DNA of 64,000 nt from UBA964 sp037444685 (lineage in GTDB: Bacteria > Pseudomonadota > Gammaproteobacteria > Steroidobacterales > Steroidobacteraceae), in the NCBI GenBank assembly GCA_037444685.1, contig JBBILX010000011.1, positions 1-64,000 on the forward strand, given 5' to 3'. The position numbers and the translations under genes are program-made. Below are positions 43,813 to 54,060 of this stretch, piece by piece. Below the pieces are notes generated by a model. The model saw only the letters and a program-made list of their open reading frames with translations. It searched no databases and was not told where the DNA came from. Within the stretch, counting starts at the first letter, position 1; every line of letters starts with the position of its first letter.

Positions 43813-45360
43813 TCAGACTGGCGGCGGCAGCGGCGCGCGTGCAAGGAGCTGCCGCAGCAGCCGCTCGTCATGGCCGTAGATGTCCTCGAAGAACAGCACG
43901 TCGCCCGACTCCGTCGCGAGTGCGGTCGCGTAGATCACCATCACCCGTATCGGCTTCGAAAGGTTGATTCGCTGGGGACCGCCGGCCTGCTGTGCGGCGA
44001 CGATGGCCGCGCGCGTCCACTTCGGATCGTCTCGCAGCACGAACTCCGCGAGAGCGACCGGGTCGGCGACGCGGATGCAGCCATGGCTGAACGTACGCCG
44101 TGCCTGCGCGAACAGCGACTGCGCCGGCGTGCCGTGCAGATAGACGTTGTGCCGGTTCGGGAACATGAACTTGGTGAGTCCAAGGGCATTGTCCGGGCCC
44201 GGCTTCTGGCGCAACCGCGGTGTGCCGCGCGCGAGCGCCTCGACGGCTTCGGCGGTCGGCGCAACGACGCGCGCATCGTCCCCGGGTCCCGCGACGATCT
44301 CGTAGCCGTTGCGCGCGACCCAACCGGGGTCGGCGCGCAAACGACCGAGGAACTCCGCGCGTACGATCGACGGCGGCACGTCCCAGTACGGACGCATCAC
44401 GACGTAGCGCATGTCGGCCGCGAACACCGGCGTGCGGTGGGTGGGAGCCGTACGTCCGACGATCACGTCCATCTGCAGCATCGCGTCCTCGCGGTCCTCG
44501 GTCGTGTAGAACGCGAACAGCCTGAACTGCGGGATGTTGACGATGATGGGCGGCGAGTCGAGCCGCGGTGGCAGCCAGCGGGCGCGCTCGGGCGACAGCT
44601 CGATTTGCCGTACCCGATCCGCGAGCGGGCGAGTCAAGGCTGCGTAGGTGCGCGCGCCGATCGCGCCGTCGACCTCGAGACCATGTCGTCTCTGGAAACG
44701 CCGCAGCGCCGTGACCGTCTGCGGATCGAGCTCCAGCGGTTCGGCGCCGGGCGGCGCAGGACCAGGCGGCAGATCACCGAGCGCAGTGAGCAGCCGGCGC
44801 AACCCTGGCAAGCCCTCCCAGGATTCGTCCGGCTTGATGCTGCGCCGGCCCAGAGGCGGCAGCGCGGTGAGCTGCGGCTCAAGCGCCAGCTCGCGGTAGC
44901 GTTGCAGGGCCTGCTTCAGGAGGTGGTAGTGGCGCAGTGCCGGTTCATAGTCGTCGAGCACCGCGCCGGTGTCCGAAGTCGAGGCGAGCGCGCCGAGCGC
45001 TGCCTGCAGGTCGAGTGCGGCATGCGGCACGGCGAGGTCATGCCCGGCCGCGCGCGGCGACACGCGGCCGGCGTGCAGATCGGCGATGAAGCGTGCCGCG
45101 GCAGCGTCGAATGCAGCATCGAGCCGCGCCAACGCCGACGGGTCCGCGTCGGGACGCAGCCGCGCGATCGCAACCGCGAGTTCGTTGGCGCGGTAATCGC
45201 TCGAGACGAGCCCGCGGCTCTCGGCAGCGCGCATCTCCGCGAGCAGATTCGCTGCGGCCCGTGTCGGCTGGGTTCCCTCGAACCAGCGCGGCGACGCCGC
45301 AAGAGGCAGCGGAGCGTGGCCGAGCAACGCGAGCAGCAGCGCGATGTGCGCACGTTTCAT
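43813..45360 (-). CDS. ldtD: Murein L,D-transpeptidase (YcbB/LdtD type)
   Basis: 515-aa exported enzyme that forms 3-3 cross-links in peptidoglycan. Order: signal peptide, helical region, PG-binding domain (LDPQTVTALRRFQRRHGLEVDGAIGARTYAAL), then the YkuD catalytic domain with an inserted capping loop and the HGTP...SHGCIRVADP catalytic motif (Cys nucleophile). ATG 45360 is preferred over the ATG at 45369, because the latter is formed by the -10 box TAGAAT plus a G. It is paired with the MepK-like gene downstream. Confidence 0.92.
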   Translation of the reverse strand: MKRAHIALLLALLGHAPLPLAASPRWFEGTQPTRAAANLLAEMRAAESRGLVSSDYRANELAVAIARLRPDADPSALARLDAAFDAAAARFIADLHAGRVSPRAAGHDLAVPHAALDLQAALGALASTSDTGAVLDDYEPALRHYHLLKQALQRYRELALEPQLTALPPLGRRSIKPDESWEGLPGLRRLLTALGDLPPGPAPPGAEPLELDPQTVTALRRFQRRHGLEVDGAIGARTYAALTRPLADRVRQIELSPERARWLPPRLDSPPIIVNIPQFRLFAFYTTEDREDAMLQMDVIVGRTAPTHRTPVFAADMRYVVMRPYWDVPPSIVRAEFLGRLRADPGWVARNGYEIVAGPGDDARVVAPTAEAVEALARGTPRLRQKPGPDNALGLTKFMFPNRHNVYLHGTPAQSLFAQARRTFSHGCIRVADPVALAEFVLRDDPKWTRAAIVAAQQAGGPQRINLSKPIRVMVIYATALATESGDVLFFEDIYGHDERLLRQLLARAPLPPPV

Positions 45361-45367
45361 CGGGTAC

Positions 45368-45373
45368 ATTCTA
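45368..45373 (-). promoter_or_regulatory. -10 box of ldtD
   Basis: TAGAAT on the minus strand ends 7 nt before ATG 45360. The trailing ATG at 45369 overlaps the box itself and is therefore unlikely to be transcribed. Confidence 0.55.
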
Positions 45374-45404
45374 ACCGTCCGCGTCGCGCGCCCGGCGCGG
45401 GAGT

Positions 45405-45410
45405 TAAGCT
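45405..45410 (+). promoter_or_regulatory. -10 box of the ComB-like gene
   Basis: TAAGCT ends 6 nt before the ATG at 45417, with no Shine-Dalgarno. It diverges from the ldtD promoter about 30 bp away. Confidence 0.45.
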
Positions 45411-45416
45411 GGGCCG

Positions 45417-46106
45417 ATGCAGGTTCGAATCGTCCATCATCTCGAAGGAGCGCTCCGTGCGCGCGGTGTCGCGGTCATCATCGACGTCTTCCGTGCCTGC
45501 TCCGTGATCGCGCACGCGCTCGCTGCCGGTGCATCCCGGGTCGTGCCGTTGGCAGCCGTCGAGAGTGCGTGGGATCTCAAGCGGACCCACCCCGACTGGT
45601 GGCTGATCGGCGAGCGGTATGGCCGGCCGCTGCCGGGCTTCGACGCCGGCAATTCGCCGACCGAGGTGCTGGCACTGCCGCTCGAGGGACGCACGCTGAT
45701 CCACACGACGCATGCCGGCACTCAGGGTCTCGCCGCGGCGAAGGCCGAGACGGTCTTCACCGGCGCCTTCGTGAATCTGTCGGCGACCGTCGCGGCGGTG
45801 CGCGCGCTGCGGCCTGAGGAAGTGTGGCTGGTCGCCATGGGACAGCGGGCGCGCGAACGCTGCGTCGAGGACGACCTCTGTACGCAGTGGTTCGCCGCGA
45901 GGCTCGCCGATCGCCCTGTCACTGACGCCGCCGAGCTGCGCGGGCGACTGCGCGCGGCGCCCGCAGCGGCGAAGTTCTTCGATCCGGCCGCGAGCTGGGC
46001 ACCCGAATCGGACTTCGACCATTGCAGCACGCTCGACAGTCTGCCTTTCGCGGTTCGCCGGCACCGCGATCCGACCCTCGGCGGCACCTGGGTGCTGACA
46101 CGCTAG
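45417..46106 (+). CDS. ComB-family (2-phosphosulfolactate phosphatase-like) protein
   Basis: 229-aa protein of the ComB fold family. It has VAVIIDVFRACSVIAHALAAGASRV at the N-terminus and LIHTTHAGTQGLAAAKAETVFTGAFVNLSATV, both typical. ComB acts in coenzyme M synthesis in methanogens. In proteobacteria without that pathway the substrate is unknown, so only the fold is asserted. It diverges from ldtD. Confidence 0.78.
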   Translation: MQVRIVHHLEGALRARGVAVIIDVFRACSVIAHALAAGASRVVPLAAVESAWDLKRTHPDWWLIGERYGRPLPGFDAGNSPTEVLALPLEGRTLIHTTHAGTQGLAAAKAETVFTGAFVNLSATVAAVRALRPEEVWLVAMGQRARERCVEDDLCTQWFAARLADRPVTDAAELRGRLRAAPAAAKFFDPAASWAPESDFDHCSTLDSLPFAVRRHRDPTLGGTWVLTR

Positions 46107-46109
46107 AAT
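46104..46109 (+). promoter_or_regulatory. -10 box upstream of the DUF486 gene
   Basis: TAGAAT lies 29 nt before the ATG at 46139 and overlaps the end of the ComB-like gene. It gives a short ~23-nt leader without an obvious Shine-Dalgarno. Confidence 0.4.
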
Positions 46110-46138
46110 CGTGCTGTCTCCGTCCCAGCGAGCCCCGC

Positions 46139-46486
46139 ATGCCCGTCGTCGCCACCACCGTCGGTCTGCTCATCCCCTCGAACGCGTTCATGACGTTCGC
46201 CTGGTACGCGCACCTCAAGGATCTCAACGACCGACCGTGGTGGATCGCGGCGCTGGCGAGTTGGGGCATCGCGCTGTTCGAATACCTGCTGCAGGTGCCC
46301 GCCAACCGGATCGGCCACACGGCGTTGTCGCTGGGCCAGCTCAAGATCCTCCAGGAAGTCATCACGCTATCGGTCTTCGTACCGTTCGCGGTGTTCTACA
46401 TGCGCCAGCCCCTCAAGCTCGACTATCTCTGGGCGGCGCTGTGCATGGTGGGGGCGGCTTACTTCATCTTCCGGAGCCCATCGTGA
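46139..46486 (+). CDS. DUF486 small multi-helix membrane protein
   Basis: 115-aa DUF486 family protein with four predicted membrane helices, of the drug/metabolite-transporter-like type. The conserved segment SNAFMTFAWYAHLK near the N-terminus is followed by NRIGHTALSLGQLKILQEVITLSVFVPFAVFYM. Function unknown; likely a small transporter-fold protein. The next gene starts on a GTG overlapping its TGA. Confidence 0.85.
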   Translation: MPVVATTVGLLIPSNAFMTFAWYAHLKDLNDRPWWIAALASWGIALFEYLLQVPANRIGHTALSLGQLKILQEVITLSVFVPFAVFYMRQPLKLDYLWAALCMVGAAYFIFRSPS

Positions 46487-46923
46487 GCACGGCGATCCAT
46501 CGACGCGTGGAGGCGCTGCGCGCAGGCGAGGACCCGACCGCGATCGCCCGGCTGCCCTCCGGCTGGGCGGTTTTCGGTGAGCAGCAGTTCCTGCGCGGCT
46601 ACTGCCTTCTGCTGCCCGATCCCGTGGTTCCGCATCTCAACGCCCTGCCACACGCCGCGCGCGCCGCATTCCTCGGCGACATGGCGCGTCTTGGCGATGC
46701 CGTTCTCGAGGCCACGGGTGCGGTGCGCATCAACTACGCGCTGTTCGGCAACGTCGAGCCGGCGCTGCACGCCCACGTGATCCCGCGTCACGCCGACGAG
46801 GCCGAGCCCCTGCGCTCGGCCCAACCCTGGGCCTACGACTGGGCTGCCGCGCCGCGCTTCGATCCACGGCGCGACGCCGTCTTGCGTGCGCGCCTCGTCG
46901 CGGCGCTCGGCGCGGGGCACTGA
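46483..46923 (+). CDS. HIT-like (histidine triad) protein with altered first His
   Basis: 146-aa HIT-fold protein. WAVFGEQQFLRGYCLLLPDPVVPHLNAL and INYALFGNVEPALHAHVIPRH are the family blocks. In the HxHxH motif the first His position is Ala (A-L-H-A-H-V-I-P-R), but the middle His, the usual nucleophile, is kept. It is likely a nucleotide hydrolase or transferase, substrate unknown. GTG 46483 overlaps the DUF486 stop. Confidence 0.78.
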   Translation: MSTAIHRRVEALRAGEDPTAIARLPSGWAVFGEQQFLRGYCLLLPDPVVPHLNALPHAARAAFLGDMARLGDAVLEATGAVRINYALFGNVEPALHAHVIPRHADEAEPLRSAQPWAYDWAAAPRFDPRRDAVLRARLVAALGAGH

Positions 46924-47987
46924 GTTGGACGAACTGATCAATCTAGACGACTTCGAGCGTGCGGCCTTGCCGCGCCTTGCGGCCGGGCCGCGCGGCTATT
47001 ACGCCGGCGGGGCCGAGGACGAACAGACGCTCGTGGCGAACCGGCGCGCGTGGTCGCAGTGGCTGGTCCACTACCGAGTGCTGCGCGACGTCGCCGAGCG
47101 CTCGCTGCGCACGCGTCTGCTGGGAGAGACGCTGGAGTGGCCGGTGCTGCTCGCGCCAACGGCCTATCACCGCATGGCGCACGACGACGGCGAACTCGCG
47201 ACGGCACGCGCTGCGGCCGCCACCGGCACGACCATGGTTCTCTCGACGCTTTCCAACTGCCCGATGGAGGAGGTCAGCCGGGCGGCCACGGCCGGTCTGT
47301 GGTTTCAGCTCTATGTCTACCGGGATCGGGGCATCACGCTCGATCTCGTCCGGCGTGCCGAGGCGGCCGGTTGCCGCGCCATCGCGTTGACCGTCGATGC
47401 GCCGATCGCGGGGCGGCGCGAGCGCGACATCCGCAACGCATTCAGTTATCCGAGCGATCTACCGATGAGCAACCTCGCGGCAGCCGGAAGCGAGTACTCG
47501 CAGCCGCGAACGGGCGACGGCGGCTTCATGGGCTACCTGAACCGGATGTTCGATCCCTCGCTGAGCTGGCGGGACCTCGAGTGGCTTGCGGCGCGGTCGC
47601 GACTGCCGGTGCTCGTCAAGGGCGTCGTCCGGCCCGATGACGCGCGCGAGGCGCTGCGCTGCGGTGCGCGTGGCGTGATTGTCTCGAACCATGGTGGCCG
47701 GCAGCTCGACGGATCGCCCGCGACCGCCGATGTGCTCCCGGCGGTCGCCACGGCGGTGGGCGGCGAAGGCGACGGATCCGCAGCGGTGCTCGTCGATGGT
47801 GGCATCCGTCGGGGCGTCGACGTGCTGCGGGCGCTCGCGCTCGGCGCGCAGGCCGTGCTGATCGGCCGGCCCGTGCTCTGGGGCCTGACGGTAGGCGGAG
47901 AGCACGGTGTGCGTCGGGTGCTCGAGCTGCTTCGTCACGAGCTTTCGGTGGCGATGGCGCTTGCCGGCTGCGCGAGCGTCGCGGAGA

Positions 47988-50096
<2,109 letters not shown>

Positions 50097-50115
50097 TGGG
50101 GAGGCATCGGTGCGT

Positions 50116-50121
50116 TAGAAT
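50116..50121 (+). promoter_or_regulatory. -10 box upstream of rlmI
   Basis: TAGAAT lies 46 bp before the preferred rlmI start (GTG 50167) and 18 bp before an alternative TTG at 50140. It falls in the gap between divergent yyaL and rlmI. Confidence 0.4.
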
Positions 50122-50166
50122 GCACAGGACTATATCCGATTGAGCTTCGCGCGCTGCCCGGCGACC

Positions 50167-51387
50167 GTGTCATCTACTTCCTCAGAATTTCCGTCGCTGC
50201 GGCTGCGGCGCGGCGAGGACCGTCGGCTGCGTGCTGGTCACCTCTGGATCTTCAGCAATGAGGTGGACACCGCCGCGACGCCGCTCACGGCGCTGCGGCC
50301 GGGGCAGCTCGTGCGCGTGCTCACCGATCGCGGCGCGGCGCTCGGCACCGCATACGTCAATCCGGCAACGCTGATCTGCGCCCGGCTGCTGACGCGGCGC
50401 CCGGACACGCCCGTCGATGCGGCGCTGCTCGAGCGGCGGCTGCGCATCGCGCTCGCGCTGCGCGAGCGACTGTATCCCTCGCCGCATTACCGCTGGTGTT
50501 TCGGGGAGTCGGACGGCCTGCCGGGCCTGGTGCTCGACCGCTTCGGCGACATCGTCGTCGGCCAGATCGCCACGGCCGGCATGGAGGCACTGCGCGAGGC
50601 CGTCGAGCAGGCCGTCACGGCCGTGCTGGCTCCGGTGGCGCTGATCTGGAAGAACGACACGGGCGCGCGTGACCTCGAGCGGCTGCCGCGCGAGGTCCGC
50701 GCGGCCTGGGGCGAAGTTCCGGCCGAGCTCGAAGTGCAGGAACGGCCCGCGTCCGATCTGCTGCTGCGGTACCGCGCACCGCTCGTCGATGGTCAGAAGA
50801 CCGGCTGGTTCTACGATCAGGCGGGCAATCGGTCCCGGCTGCTCCGCTACCTCGCGCGCGGCGCTCGCGTACTCGACGTCTGCAGCTACGTGGGCGCGTG
50901 GGGCCTCACAGCGGCCGTCGGCGGGGCCGGCGCGGTGACCTGTGTCGACGGTTCGCAGCGCGCCATCGATTTTGCACGGCGCAATGCCAACGCCAATGGC
51001 CTGGCCATCGAGACCCTGCGCGGCGATGCCTTCGAAACGCTCGAAGCGCTCGCAAACGCGCAACGCCGTTTCGACGTCGTGGTGCTCGATCCGCCCGCAT
51101 TCATCAAGCGCCGTCGCGATGCCGCGGCGGGGCAGGCCGCCTACCGGCGGCTCAATCAGCTCGCGCTGCGCCTGCTCAACAACGAAGGGCTGCTGGTCTC
51201 CTGCAGCTGTTCCTTTCACCTCGAAGCGGACGCGCTGCTCGCTTCGATACAGGCCGCCGCGCGCCACGTCGGCCGCTTCGTGCAGCTGCTCGAAACCGGC
51301 GGACAGGCGCCGGATCATCCTGTCCACCCGGCAATCAGCGAAACCCGCTATCTCAAGGCCTTCTTCTGCCGCGTGACGCCAGAGTGA
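50167..51387 (+). CDS. rlmI: 23S rRNA (cytosine-C5) methyltransferase RlmI-like
   Basis: PUA domain plus class I SAM methyltransferase, 406 aa. It starts PSLRLRRGEDRRLRAGHLWIFSNEVD and continues YGDSDGLPGL-like ESDGLPGLVLDRFGDIVV, GQKTGWFYDQAGNRSRL, VLDVCSYVGAWGL (SAM motif I) and VVLDPPAFIKRR (motif IV). This matches RlmI (YccW), which makes m5C1962. No ATG exists near the expected N-terminus. GTG 50167 best matches homologues; TTG 50140 is the alternative. Confidence 0.88.
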   Translation: MSSTSSEFPSLRLRRGEDRRLRAGHLWIFSNEVDTAATPLTALRPGQLVRVLTDRGAALGTAYVNPATLICARLLTRRPDTPVDAALLERRLRIALALRERLYPSPHYRWCFGESDGLPGLVLDRFGDIVVGQIATAGMEALREAVEQAVTAVLAPVALIWKNDTGARDLERLPREVRAAWGEVPAELEVQERPASDLLLRYRAPLVDGQKTGWFYDQAGNRSRLLRYLARGARVLDVCSYVGAWGLTAAVGGAGAVTCVDGSQRAIDFARRNANANGLAIETLRGDAFETLEALANAQRRFDVVVLDPPAFIKRRRDAAAGQAAYRRLNQLALRLLNNEGLLVSCSCSFHLEADALLASIQAAARHVGRFVQLLETGGQAPDHPVHPAISETRYLKAFFCRVTPE

Positions 51388-51438
51388 GGATCGCCAGCCG
51401 CTGCGCCTCGCGGCCATGCGGAGCCTCGCGATAGGTCT

Positions 51439-51444
51439 TAGAAT
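51439..51444 (+). promoter_or_regulatory. -10 box of lgt-thyA
   Basis: TAGAAT ends 7 nt before the lgt ATG at 51452. No Shine-Dalgarno is present, so a leaderless transcript is predicted. Confidence 0.55.
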
Positions 51445-51451
51445 GCGCGCA

Positions 51452-52249
51452 ATGCTGACCTACCCGGGCTTCGATCCCATCGCTTTCTCGCTCGGACCGA
51501 TCCAGGTCCACTGGTACGGGATCATGTACCTGGTCGGGTTCGCCGCGGCGTGGTGGCTGGCCCGACGACGGGCCGCTGCTGCAGGCTCCACCTGGAGGGC
51601 GGAAGACGTCGACGATTTCATCTTCTTCGCGATGCTCGGCGTGATCCTCGGTGGCCGGATCGGTTACGTGCTTTTCTACGGCAGCACGTTCTGGCGCGAG
51701 GACCTGCTGTACATCTTCCGCATCTGGGAGGGCGGCATGTCCTTTCATGGCGGGCTCGCCGGAGTGCTGGTCGCCAGCGCGATCTTCGCGCGTCGGCGCC
51801 GCCGTTTCGTCTCCGACGTGTTCGATTTCGCGGCGCCGTTGCCCGGTATCGGCCTGTTCGCCGGGCGGATCGGCAACTTCATCAACGGCGAGCTGTGGGG
51901 CAAGGCGACCGACGTTCCCTGGGGCTTCGAGGTCAACGGCGTGGTCAGGCATGCGACGCAGCTCTACGAGGCCGCGCTCGAGGGTCTCGTGCTGTTCGTG
52001 GTGCTCTGGTGGTTCACCTCGACGCCGCGACCGCGGCTCGCCGCCTCGGGCCTGTTCCTCGTGCTGTACGGATCCGCTCGCACGCTGGTCGAGTTCTGGC
52101 GAGTCCCGGACGCCCAGCTCGGCTATCTCGTCGGGGACTGGCTGACGATGGGACAGGTGCTGTCCTTGCCGCTGCTCGTCGCCGGCATCGCCTTGCTGTA
52201 CGTTGCGTATGCGCGTCGCGAACCTTCGGGGAATTTCGCTGCCGCATGA
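51452..52249 (+). CDS. lgt: Prolipoprotein diacylglyceryl transferase
   Basis: Inner-membrane enzyme that attaches diacylglycerol to the lipobox Cys of prolipoproteins, 265 aa with seven membrane helices. Diagnostic motifs are VHWYGIMYLVGF, SFHGGLAGVL (essential His) and the Lgt signature GRIGNFINGELWG, then HATQLYEA. In-frame ATGs upstream (51416, 51443) lie in or before the promoter. The stop overlaps the thyA ATG by 4 bp; lgt-thyA order is conserved in gammaproteobacteria. Confidence 0.96.
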   Translation: MLTYPGFDPIAFSLGPIQVHWYGIMYLVGFAAAWWLARRRAAAAGSTWRAEDVDDFIFFAMLGVILGGRIGYVLFYGSTFWREDLLYIFRIWEGGMSFHGGLAGVLVASAIFARRRRRFVSDVFDFAAPLPGIGLFAGRIGNFINGELWGKATDVPWGFEVNGVVRHATQLYEAALEGLVLFVVLWWFTSTPRPRLAASGLFLVLYGSARTLVEFWRVPDAQLGYLVGDWLTMGQVLSLPLLVAGIALLYVAYARREPSGNFAAA

Positions 52250-53040
52250 AGGCCTACCTCGAGCTCATGCGTCACGTCCGCGAGCATGGCGTGCGCAAGA
52301 CCGATCGCACTGGCACGGGCACGCTCTCGGTGTTCGGCTGGCAGATGCGATTCGACCTCGCTGCCGGTTTTCCGCTCGTGACGACCAAGAGGATCCACAC
52401 CAAGTCAGTCGTCCACGAGCTGCTCTGGTTCCTGCGCGGCGAGACAAACGTCCGTTACCTGCGCGAGCACGGCGTCACGATCTGGGACGAATGGGCCGAC
52501 GCCGACGGGGAGCTCGGACCCGTCTACGGCCGGCAGTGGCGCTCGTGGCCCAGGCCCGACGGAACGCGAGTCGACCAGATCGCCGAGGTGGTCCGGCAAC
52601 TGCGCACGAATCCGGACTCGCGGCGCATCGTCGTCAGCGCCTGGAACGTCGGCGAACTCGACCAGATGGCGCTGCTGCCCTGCCATACGTTGTTCCAGTT
52701 CTACGTGGCCGAGGGGCGGCTGTCCTGCCAGCTCTATCAGCGCAGCGCAGACGTCTTCCTCGGTGTGCCGTTCAACATTGCCTCGTACGCGCTGCTGACC
52801 CACATGCTCGCGCAGCAGTGCGACCTCGCTCCCGGTGAGTTCATCTGGACAGGTGGCGACTGTCACCTCTACCTCAATCACCTCGAGCAGGCCGACCTGC
52901 AGCTGTCGCGCACGCCGCTGCCGCTGCCCGAACTCGTGCTGCGGCGCCGCCCGCCGTCGATCTTCGATTACGTCTATGAAGACTTCGAGTTCCGCAACTA
53001 CCAGCACCACCCCGCGATCAAGGCACCGGTCGCGGTCTGA
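52246..53040 (+). CDS. thyA: Thymidylate synthase
   Basis: Methylates dUMP to dTMP with methylene-THF. 264 aa, the same length as E. coli ThyA. The catalytic Cys146 sits in MALLPCHTLFQFYV. RTGTGTLSVFGWQMRFDL, SRRIVVSAWN, QRSADVFLGVPFNIASYA and the YEDFEFRNYQHHPAIKAPVAV end are all canonical. Coupled to lgt. folA, needed to recycle the DHF product, is 4 kb downstream. Confidence 0.98.
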   Translation: MKAYLELMRHVREHGVRKTDRTGTGTLSVFGWQMRFDLAAGFPLVTTKRIHTKSVVHELLWFLRGETNVRYLREHGVTIWDEWADADGELGPVYGRQWRSWPRPDGTRVDQIAEVVRQLRTNPDSRRIVVSAWNVGELDQMALLPCHTLFQFYVAEGRLSCQLYQRSADVFLGVPFNIASYALLTHMLAQQCDLAPGEFIWTGGDCHLYLNHLEQADLQLSRTPLPLPELVLRRRPPSIFDYVYEDFEFRNYQHHPAIKAPVAV

Positions 53041-53061
53041 GCCGAGAGCAGCAGGAGAAAC

Positions 53062-53601
53062 ATGACGAAGAGCAGCAGGCGGGGCGAACCCATGATCCGC
53101 GTCAGGAATTCGCGTATCCATGGCAAGGGCGTGTTCGCGACGCGGCGCATCCGCAAGGGCACGCGCATCATCGAGTACGTTGGCGAGCGACTCACGCACG
53201 AGGAAGCCGATCGACGCTACGAGGATCACGACGTCAACGACAATCACACCTTTCTCTTCATCGTCGACAGGAACACCGTGATCGACGCCGGTGTCGGCGG
53301 GAATGCCTCACGCTTCATCAATCACAGCTGCGACGGCAATTGCGAGTCGGTGATCGAGAAGGGACGCGTGTTCATCGAGGCGGTGCGCACGATCCAGCCG
53401 GGCGAGGAACTCGGCTACGACTACGAAATCGGCCGCGAGCCGGACGACCCACCGAACGTCGACGAGATCTTCGCCTGCCGCTGCGGTTCGCCGAAGTGCC
53501 GCGGCACGATGCTCTGGCCGCCCAAGCGGCCGCCCAAGCGATCGCGCCGCAAGACGGCGAAGCGCCGCGTACGGCAGGGCAGTCGCGCGAGCAGGCGATG
53601 A
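53062..53601 (+). CDS. SET-domain protein-lysine methyltransferase
   Basis: 179-aa bacterial SET protein. It has RNSRIHGKGVFATRRIRKGTRIIEYVGE, then RFINHSCDGNCES (NHSC motif) and GEELGYDYEI (catalytic Tyr), with the post-SET Cys cluster CRCGSPKCRGTM. The tail is strongly basic (KRPPKRSRRKTAKRRVRQG). SET domains methylate lysines using SAM; bacterial substrates are mostly unknown. A clear AGGAG precedes the ATG. It lies 21 bp after thyA and may be co-transcribed. Confidence 0.9.
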   Translation: MTKSSRRGEPMIRVRNSRIHGKGVFATRRIRKGTRIIEYVGERLTHEEADRRYEDHDVNDNHTFLFIVDRNTVIDAGVGGNASRFINHSCDGNCESVIEKGRVFIEAVRTIQPGEELGYDYEIGREPDDPPNVDEIFACRCGSPKCRGTMLWPPKRPPKRSRRKTAKRRVRQGSRASRR

Positions 53602-53634
53602 GCGGCCCCGGCCGGTCGGTCGCCGCCGGTCGGG

Positions 53635-53669
53635 CGTTCAGGATGCGTTCAGATGCGCGCGCCTAGCCT
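53635..53669 (+). promoter_or_regulatory. Response-regulator-type direct repeat and -10 box
   Basis: CGTTCAG occurs at 53635-53641 and 53646-53652, an 11-bp period typical of OmpR/PhoB-family binding sites. TAGCCT (53664-53669) follows 11 bp later as a candidate -10. No -35 hexamer is apparent, as expected for an activator-dependent promoter. It would drive the small secreted protein gene at 53714. Confidence 0.5.
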
Positions 53670-53713
53670 GACTCCAGCCTCCCGTGCATGGGCGCGCGGG
53701 AATGGAGGACCTG

Positions 53714-54055
53714 ATGCTTCGTTCCATCGCTGTCGTCGCGGTGCTCGCTCTGGCCGCCTTCGAGGCCGAGGCGGGTGAGCGCGCGCGCATCTATCTCGAC
53801 CTCGACCGCGGCGGTCTGTACGGTTTCGGTATCGACTACCGCGACCAGGGATATCACGATCGCCGTGACCGCCACGGCTACTATCGCGACCGCTATCGCT
53901 ATGGGCCGCCCTACGGCCGCGCCCTTGGCTACTGGGATCGCCCGTGGCTGCGCTATCAGGGTGCCTACCGCGAGGGCTGGCGCGACGGGCGCCGCTACGA
54001 GCGCCACTGGGACCGCTGGCACGATCGTCGACGCCACCGCGACTGCGACGACTGA
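53714..54055 (+). CDS. Small secreted Arg/Tyr/Asp/His-rich protein
   Basis: 113-aa exported protein. The signal peptide MLRSIAVVAVLALAAFEAEA is followed by a mature part dominated by Arg, Tyr, Asp, Gly and His (GYHDRRDRHGYYRDRYRYGP and similar). The composition resembles small periplasmic stress proteins of the RcnB/PXPV type, but I recognise no family. ATG 53714 is chosen because GGAGG lies 5 nt upstream; two in-frame ATGs further upstream lack a ribosome site. Preceded by the CGTTCAG repeats. Confidence 0.78.
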   Translation: MLRSIAVVAVLALAAFEAEAGERARIYLDLDRGGLYGFGIDYRDQGYHDRRDRHGYYRDRYRYGPPYGRALGYWDRPWLRYQGAYREGWRDGRRYERHWDRWHDRRRHRDCDD

Positions 54056-54060
54056 GCGGT

